Shown: piece after piece, positions 58,472 through 64,000 of the stretch
How the letters are laid out: every line of letters starts with the position of its first letter
Numbering within the stretch: position 1 is the first letter of the stretch
Origin: Sipunculus nudus
Lineage: Eukaryota; Annelida; Sipuncula; Golfingiida; Sipunculidae
DNA: 64,000 bases
NCBI GenBank assembly: GCA_026874595.1
Contig: CM049309.1
Location: 92,276,723 to 92,340,722 of the forward strand
Direction: 5' to 3'
Made by a program: the position numbers and the translations under genes
The notes under the pieces: model-generated
What the model saw: only the letters and a program-made list of their open reading frames with translations
The model's database searches: none
Told to the model about the DNA's origin: nothing

Positions 58472-61400
58472 TGTAATAAGTGACCATGTCTGTAATTAGC
58501 AGGTGTAGGATATCATTAACCTGTGGGTCCAGTGAAAGGTGACCATGTCTGTAATTAGCAGGTGTAGGATATCATGAACCTGTGGATCCTGTGATAAGTG
58601 ACCATGTCTGTAGTTACCAGGTGTAGGACATCATGAATCTGTGGGTCCTGTAATAGGTGTGACCATGTCTGTAATTAGCAGGTGTAGGATATCATTAACC
58701 TGTGGGTCCAGTGAAAGGTGACCATGTCTGTAATTAGCAGGTGTAGGATATCATGAACCTGTCAGTCTGTGGGTCCTGTAAAAGGTGACCATGTCTGTAA
58801 TTAGCAGGTGTAGGATATCATGAACCTGTAGGTCCACAAAAAGGTGACCATGTTTGTAATTAGCAGGTGTAGGATATCATGAATCTGCGGGTCCTGTATA
58901 AGGTGTCCATGTCTGTAATAAGCAGGTGTGGAAATCAAGAACTTGTGGGTCCAGTAAAAGGTGACCATGTCTGTAATTAGCAGGTGCAGGACATCATGAG
59001 TCTGTTGGTCCTGTAAGGGGTGACCATGTTTGTAATTAGCAGGTGTAGGATATTATGAATCTGTCTGTCCTGTATTAGGTGACCATGTCTGTAATTAGCA
59101 GGTGTAGGATATCATGAACCTGTAGGTCCTGTATTAGGTGACCATGTCTGTAATTAGCAGGTGTAGGACATCATGAATCTGTGGGTCCTGTAATAAGTGA
59201 CCATGTCTGTAATTAGCCGGTGTAGGATATCATGAACCTGTAGGTCCAGTAAAAGGTGACCATGTTTGTAATTAGCAGGTGTAGGATATCATGAATCTGT
59301 CGGTCCTGTATTAGGTGACCATGTCTGTAATTAGCAGGTGTAGGATATCATGAACCTGTAGGTCCTGTATTAGTTGACCATGTCTGTAATTAGCAGGTGT
59401 AGGACATCATGAATCTGTGGGTCCTGTAATAAGTGACCATGTCTGTAATTAGCCGGTGTAGGATATCATGAACCTGTGGATCCTGTGATAAGTGACCATG
59501 TCTGTATTTAGCAGGTGTAGGACATCATGAATCTGTGGGTCCTGTAATAAGTGACCATGTCTGTAATTAGCAGGTGTAGGATATCATTAACCTGTGGGTC
59601 CAGTGAAAGGTGACCATGTCTGTAATTAGCAGGTGTAGGATATCATGAACCTGTCAGTCTGTGGGTCCTGTAAAAGGAGACCATGTCTGTAATTAGCAGG
59701 TGTAGGATATCATGAACCTGTAGGTCCACAAAAAGGTGACCATGTTTGTAATTAGCAGGTGTAGGATATCATGAATCTGCGGGTCTTGTATTAGGTGACC
59801 ATGTCTGTAATAAGCAGGTGTGGAAATCAAGAACTTGTGGGTCCAGTAAAAGGTGACCATGTCTGTAATTAGCAGGTGTAGGACATCATGAGTCTGTTGG
59901 TCCTGTACGGGGTGACCATGTTTGTAATTAGCAGGTGTAGGATATCATGAATCTGTCGGTCCTGTATTAGGTGACCATGTCTGTAATTAGCAGGTGTAGG
60001 ATATCATGAACCTGTAGGTCCTGTATTAGGTGACCATGTCTGTAATTAGCAGGTGTAGGACATCATGAATCTGTGGGTCCTGTAATAAGTGACCATGTCT
60101 GTAATTAGCCGGTGTAGGATATCATGAACCTGTAGGTCCAGTAAAAGATGACCATGTTTGTAATTAGCAGGTGTAGGATATCATGAATCTGTCGGTCCTG
60201 TATTAGGTGACCATTTCTGTAATTAGCAGGTGTAGGATATCATGAACCTGTAGGTCCTGTATTAGGTGACCATGTCTGTAATTAGCAGGTGTAGGACATC
60301 ATGAATCTGTGGGTCCTGTAATAAGTGACCATGTCTGTAATTAGCCGGTGTAGGATATCATGAACCTGTAGGTCCACAAAAAGGTGACCATGTTTGTAAT
60401 TAGCAGGTGTAGGATATCATGAATCTGTCGGTCCTGTATTAGGTGACCATGTCTGTAATTACCAGGTGTAGGACATCATGAATCTTTGGGTCCTGTAATA
60501 GGTGTGACCATGTCTGTAATTAGCAGGTGTAGGATATCATTAACCTGTGGGTCCAGTGAAAGGTGACCATGTCTGTAATTAGCAGGTGTAGGATATCATG
60601 AACCTGTCAGTCTGTGGGTCCTGTAAAAGGTGACCATGTCTGTAATTAGCAGGTGTAGGATATCATGAACCTGTCAGTCTGTGGGTCCTGTAAAAGGTGA
60701 CCATGTCTGTAATTAGCAGGTGTAGGATATCATGAACCTGTAGGTCCACAAAAAGGTGACCATGTTTGTAATTAGCAGGTGTAGGATATCATGAATCTGC
60801 GGGTCCTGTATTAGGTGACCATGTCTGTAATAAGCAGGTGTGGAAATCAAGAACTTGTGGGTCCAGTAAAAGGTGACCATGTCTGTAATTAGAAGGTGTA
60901 GGACATCATGAGTCTGTTGGTCCTGTAAGGGGTGACCATGTTTGTAATTAGCCGGTGTAGGATATCATGAACCTGTAGGTCCACAAAAAGGTGACCATGT
61001 CTGTAATTAGCAGGTGTAGGATATCATGAATCTGTAGGTCCACAAAAAGGTGACCATGTCTGTAATTAGCCGGTGTAGGATATCATGAACCTGTAGGTCC
61101 ACAAAAAGGTGACCATGTCTGTAATTAGCAGGTGTAGGATATCATGAATCTGTCGGTCCTGTATTAGGTGACCATGTCTGAAATTAGCAGGTGTAGGACA
61201 TCATGAACCTGTAGGTCCACAAAAAGGTGACCATGTCTGTAATTAGCAGGTGTAGGATATCATAAATCTGTGGGTCCTGTATTAGGTGACCATGTCTGTA
61301 ATTAGCAGGTGTAGGATATCATAAATATGCGGGTCCTGTAATAAGTGACCATGTCTGTAATTAGCCGGTGTAGGATATCATGAACCTGTAGGTCCAGTAA

Positions 61401-61830
61401 AAGGTGACCATGTTTGTAATTAGCAGGTGTAGGACATCATGAATCTGTCGGTCCTGTATTAGGTGACCATGTCTGTAATTAGCAGGTGTAGGACATCATG
61501 AATCTGTGGGTCCTGTAATAAGTGACCATGTCTGTAATTAGCCGGTGTAGGATATCATGAACCTGTAGGTCCACAATAAGGTGACCATGTTTGTAATTAG
61601 CAGGTGTAGGATATCATGAATCTGTCGAACCTGTATTAGGTGACCATGTCTGTAATTAGCAGGTGTAGGATATCATAAATCTGCGGGTCCTGTAATAAGT
61701 GACCATGTCTGTAATTAGACGGTGTAGGATATCATGAACCTGTAGGTCCAGTAAAAGGTGACCATGTCTGTAATTAGCAGGTGTAGAACATCATGAATCT
61801 GTGGGTCCTGTAACAAGTGTCAGTGTCTGT
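56581..61830 (+). repeat. 59-bp minisatellite with higher-order structure, roughly 85-90 units
   Basis: Main period 59 bp (some units 61 or more). Consensus features are GTGACCATGTCTGTAATTAG, CAGGTGTAGGATATCATGAA and CCTGTGGGTCCTGTAAAAG. Unit variants (aggtccacaaaaag, ggtcctgtattag, ggatcctgtgataag, gtgtggaaatcaag) recur in a fixed order, showing multi-unit duplications. 61-bp-type units reappear at 57466-57590. No sustained frame. Confidence 0.95.
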
Positions 61831-62371
61831 AAAAGTGAGGACATTGAGAATCTTCCAATTGTACCAACTCAAGTCTTGGTAAAAGAGAGAAAATAATAAC
61901 AGGTATAAAGTTAGTTAATTCAAAATATGGAGACATTCTTTGTGCAGAGTATGTAAAGATGGATGTTTTGTAGGCCAGTTGTGATACCATCTAGATGATT
62001 TGACAAAATTTTAGGTTCATTTTCTTATTCTTCCTCAGTCAGTCTTTTTGACAGATTAAACAAATGATAACCATTTCATTGCCACCAAAGAGTTATTATT
62101 CACTGTAGATGAATTATAACAAGTGGCATAATGTCAATGCCTACGCTCTGAACACAGCGCATGACCTCCTGGTGACTTTCCACTCACAAGCTGTGAGTAG
62201 GATTCTTCAGGTTTGGCAAGGTGCCAAACACCAAGGCAGTTTGCGCTAGAAAAAGTAAAATCTGATTGGCTCTCCATTTACACAAATCTGCAGAACTGGT
62301 AGAAGAAATCTAATTGGCTAAGCATGTAAACAACCCCTGGCAAGCTCGTGTAGCATGGCAAGAAAGGAAAT
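61831..62371. other. unique DNA after the minisatellite
   Basis: AT-rich, then mixed sequence with two inverted CCAAT motifs near 62264 and 62313. No gene certain. Confidence 0.45.
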
Positions 62372-62468
62372 ATGCAGACAGTGGGGGAGTATGAACCTCA
62401 GGCCACACCAGCAAGCCAGTATATAGCCGTGACAACCCGACTCAGTAGGCAATTGGATAACTGGGTTG
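62372..62468 (+). CDS. possible first exon, unknown protein
   Basis: An ATG-initiated frame of 32 codons plus one base (MQTVGEYEPQATPASQYIAV, TTRLSRQLDNWV) runs into a good donor, TTG|gtaagc, at 62469. Two inverted CCAAT motifs (attgg, near 62264 and 62313) lie about 60 to 110 bp upstream, inside the first high-complexity DNA after the minisatellite. The peptide is hydrophilic and I do not recognise it. It could be the first exon of a plus-strand gene that also includes the RecQ-like fragment 0.5 kb downstream, or a chance frame. An overlapping ATG at 62354 in another frame is open for only 23 codons. Confidence 0.25.
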
Positions 62469-62992
62469 GTAAGCCTACTCGAGTCGTGATACAAGTATCA
62501 TCAAGGAATGTATCGCATTGGTCTTGCATCAGGTTGCATTCATATTGTGGTAATCGGCCCATAATCTCAATATTATGCTAAGAATGATGAATTTACGCAA
62601 TAGTATACATGTGAGCTTACAATTGAAACACCGTCTCCATGGACACAGGTCATTTCCTGTATCGCCTGCAAGCTGCCTGATCCTGTAACTCATGCGAGCC
62701 ATTGCTTGTGTTCATGCGGTCATAAATTCAACAAACATGCCGAGGGGTTTACAAATGTGCTCGGTTAAAACAGAATTTTTCTGGCTCATGTTAGGTATTG
62801 TTAGAAGGTACACAAAATATGCTAACGATTGGTCTGGTTTATGTTGATTGACAGTGTACCTGTAGGCCATGAAGAGTTGTAAGAAATGAAGAAAACATCT
62901 GCATCTTCATAAGGCCTTATAATGCCTTCCTCAGACTTAGATGTAAAGACACCCTGGCGCCAGTTATCTAATCGTAATGTCAGAGGGTTGAT

Positions 62993-63163
62993 ATGACACT
63001 AGTCAGTATAGAGACAATGTTGAAAGTTGACAATTGCATCGTGTGTATTCAAACTGGGGGTGGAAAAAGTCTGTGCTACCAAGGGCTTTCCACTGCTGTG
63101 CAAAGTGACCCATACCTTGAAGAACAACCGTGGTTTAATGCAGTGGATAGTGTAGCAAATAGT
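62993..63163 (+). pseudogene. RecQ-like helicase fragment with Walker A motif
   Basis: The open frame, counted from the first in-frame ATG at 62993, reads MTLVSIETMLKVDNCIV, CIQTGGGKSLCYQ, GLSTAVQSDPYLEEQPWF and ends about 40 residues after the motif at a TGA near 63161. TGGGKSLCYQ preceded by a hydrophobic strand and an IET.L helix matches motifs 0/I of RecQ-family helicases (for example LPTGGGKSLCYQLPA). After CYQ the expected LPAL is absent and the sequence diverges. No GT donor lies right after the motif. This is therefore either a decayed copy or one exon of a gene whose other exons lie to the right. I did not recognise the DEAH or later motifs within the remaining 800 bases. Confidence 0.4.
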
Positions 63164-64000
63164 TGAGCATAGCGTAACCATTGCTTATGGAGCGTAGGAC
63201 ACTGCCTTGAATATAACATATATCCTGTTCTCAGGCACTCCTGTGGTTTGTAAACCATGAATCAAATTTAAAAGGATCTTGAGCTGTTTACTCGAAGAGT
63301 CTGTTGTTCACTGATTAGAGACACAGCTCTTTTCAGTTTGAGTACAAATGTGATACATTATGGCCTACATAGCTGTGAAATCATGTCACAGAATCTAACC
63401 GTGTTAAAGCACAGCTCTCAGTGAGGTAAGTTATGTATTTATCAGATACACACACTTTCACTGTGCCCTGTGATCAAAGGTAGCTCATCCCTAGATGGTT
63501 AGGTTTATGGCCATGTCCAACTGTCATCCTGACTGATACAGACAGTATCCTCACAAGGACTCCTGGAAAAGACCAGTCACTGTAGCTCAGAGTGCCAGTA
63601 AGCCAGCTGTGATACAAATCTGGAAATGACTCATAAAACAAACTGTATTTTTATTATTTAATGAGATGACAGATTAAATGTTTACTGTCCACTTACTGCG
63701 AAAGTAAAGTGAATATCCAAAAGTATCATACCACGTTGCTAATCCATTCATTGTTCAATCCCTTACACAGTACTTTACCTCACAAATCTTCCATAAATTT
63801 TCAAATTTGCACATTATAAAGTAAACATCTCATAACAAGATGCAGTTAATACTGTCTGGTTAGAAACCTATCAGCTGACACCCCTATCATAAGCACTTGT
63901 AGCTCTTATATTGTCATACTTTATCAGCATCAGTTCGCAAATGAATAATGTATGACCCAGATGACCCACCTGATGTCCAAACTTCACTCCTGAAGACCCT
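63164..64000. other. unique DNA, right edge
   Basis: No repeat or coding signal that I can support. It may be intron of a plus-strand gene containing the RecQ-like fragment. Confidence 0.4.

Noticed and set aside
55694-61830. CRISPR-like regular spacing
   Set aside because: The whole 59-61-bp unit is repeated with no unique spacers and the context is eukaryotic. It is a minisatellite.
62999-63258. Two overlapping minus-strand frames of 60 codons
   Set aside because: They are antisense to the RecQ-like plus-strand fragment and show no domain.

Overview
This window is intron-rich, repeat-rich, AT-rich animal DNA. I infer a lophotrochozoan, most likely a bivalve mollusc. The basis is one clear animal gene with short exons and very long introns, tRNA-derived SINEs, and many families of short elements that carry core-repeat arrays, GGAC-type microsatellites and 3' hairpins. 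No bacterial-style operons are present, and almost all long open frames are chance or lie inside repeats.

The one confident protein gene is a type I phosphatidylinositol-4-phosphate 5-kinase (PIP5K1) on the minus strand. In transcript order I can place a 38-nt exon (47183-47220), the exon with the family signature KIGHRRVD...TYKK (27162-27305), two near-identical 131-nt exons (11639-11769, called B, and 11429-11559, called A), and an exon with [10 protein letters not shown]...[13 protein letters not shown] (5636-5753). The start codon exon was not found, and the catalytic exons must lie beyond the left edge. The introns are about 20, 15 and 6 kb long and hold most of the repeats.

Exons A and B are the main biological finding. 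They encode alternative versions of the same 43-residue segment, have identical length and phase, and are separated by only 79 nt. Including both would break the frame, so they are a strong case for mutually exclusive splicing of a lipid kinase.

Repeat layout: I define seven dispersed families here (called HP-1 to HP-7 for convenience). Most end in a strong hairpin followed by TAAAA or ACAA and carry a GGAC-rich tract just upstream. They lie at 1-4506, 12333-14944, 19100-19823, 20869-23200, 23545-26957, 27909-33537, 33824-36990, 38993-47016, 47926-48509 and 53906-54816. Several are inserted in one another, which gives exact element boundaries. A 6.1-kb minisatellite fills 55694-61830, built from related 61-bp and 59-bp units with a 1006-bp duplicated block. 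Two tRNA-derived SINEs (33895-34137; 49775-50179, the latter with a 16-bp target duplication) and a TTAA-flanked MITE (35742-36246) are also visible.

Low-confidence coding hints lie outside PIP5K1: a RecQ-like Walker A fragment near 63050 (+), possible first exons at 38440 (+) and 62372 (+), and exon-like frames at 6254-6742 (-) and near 15541-15760 (-). Remaining stretches are unique intronic or intergenic DNA in which I see no supported gene.
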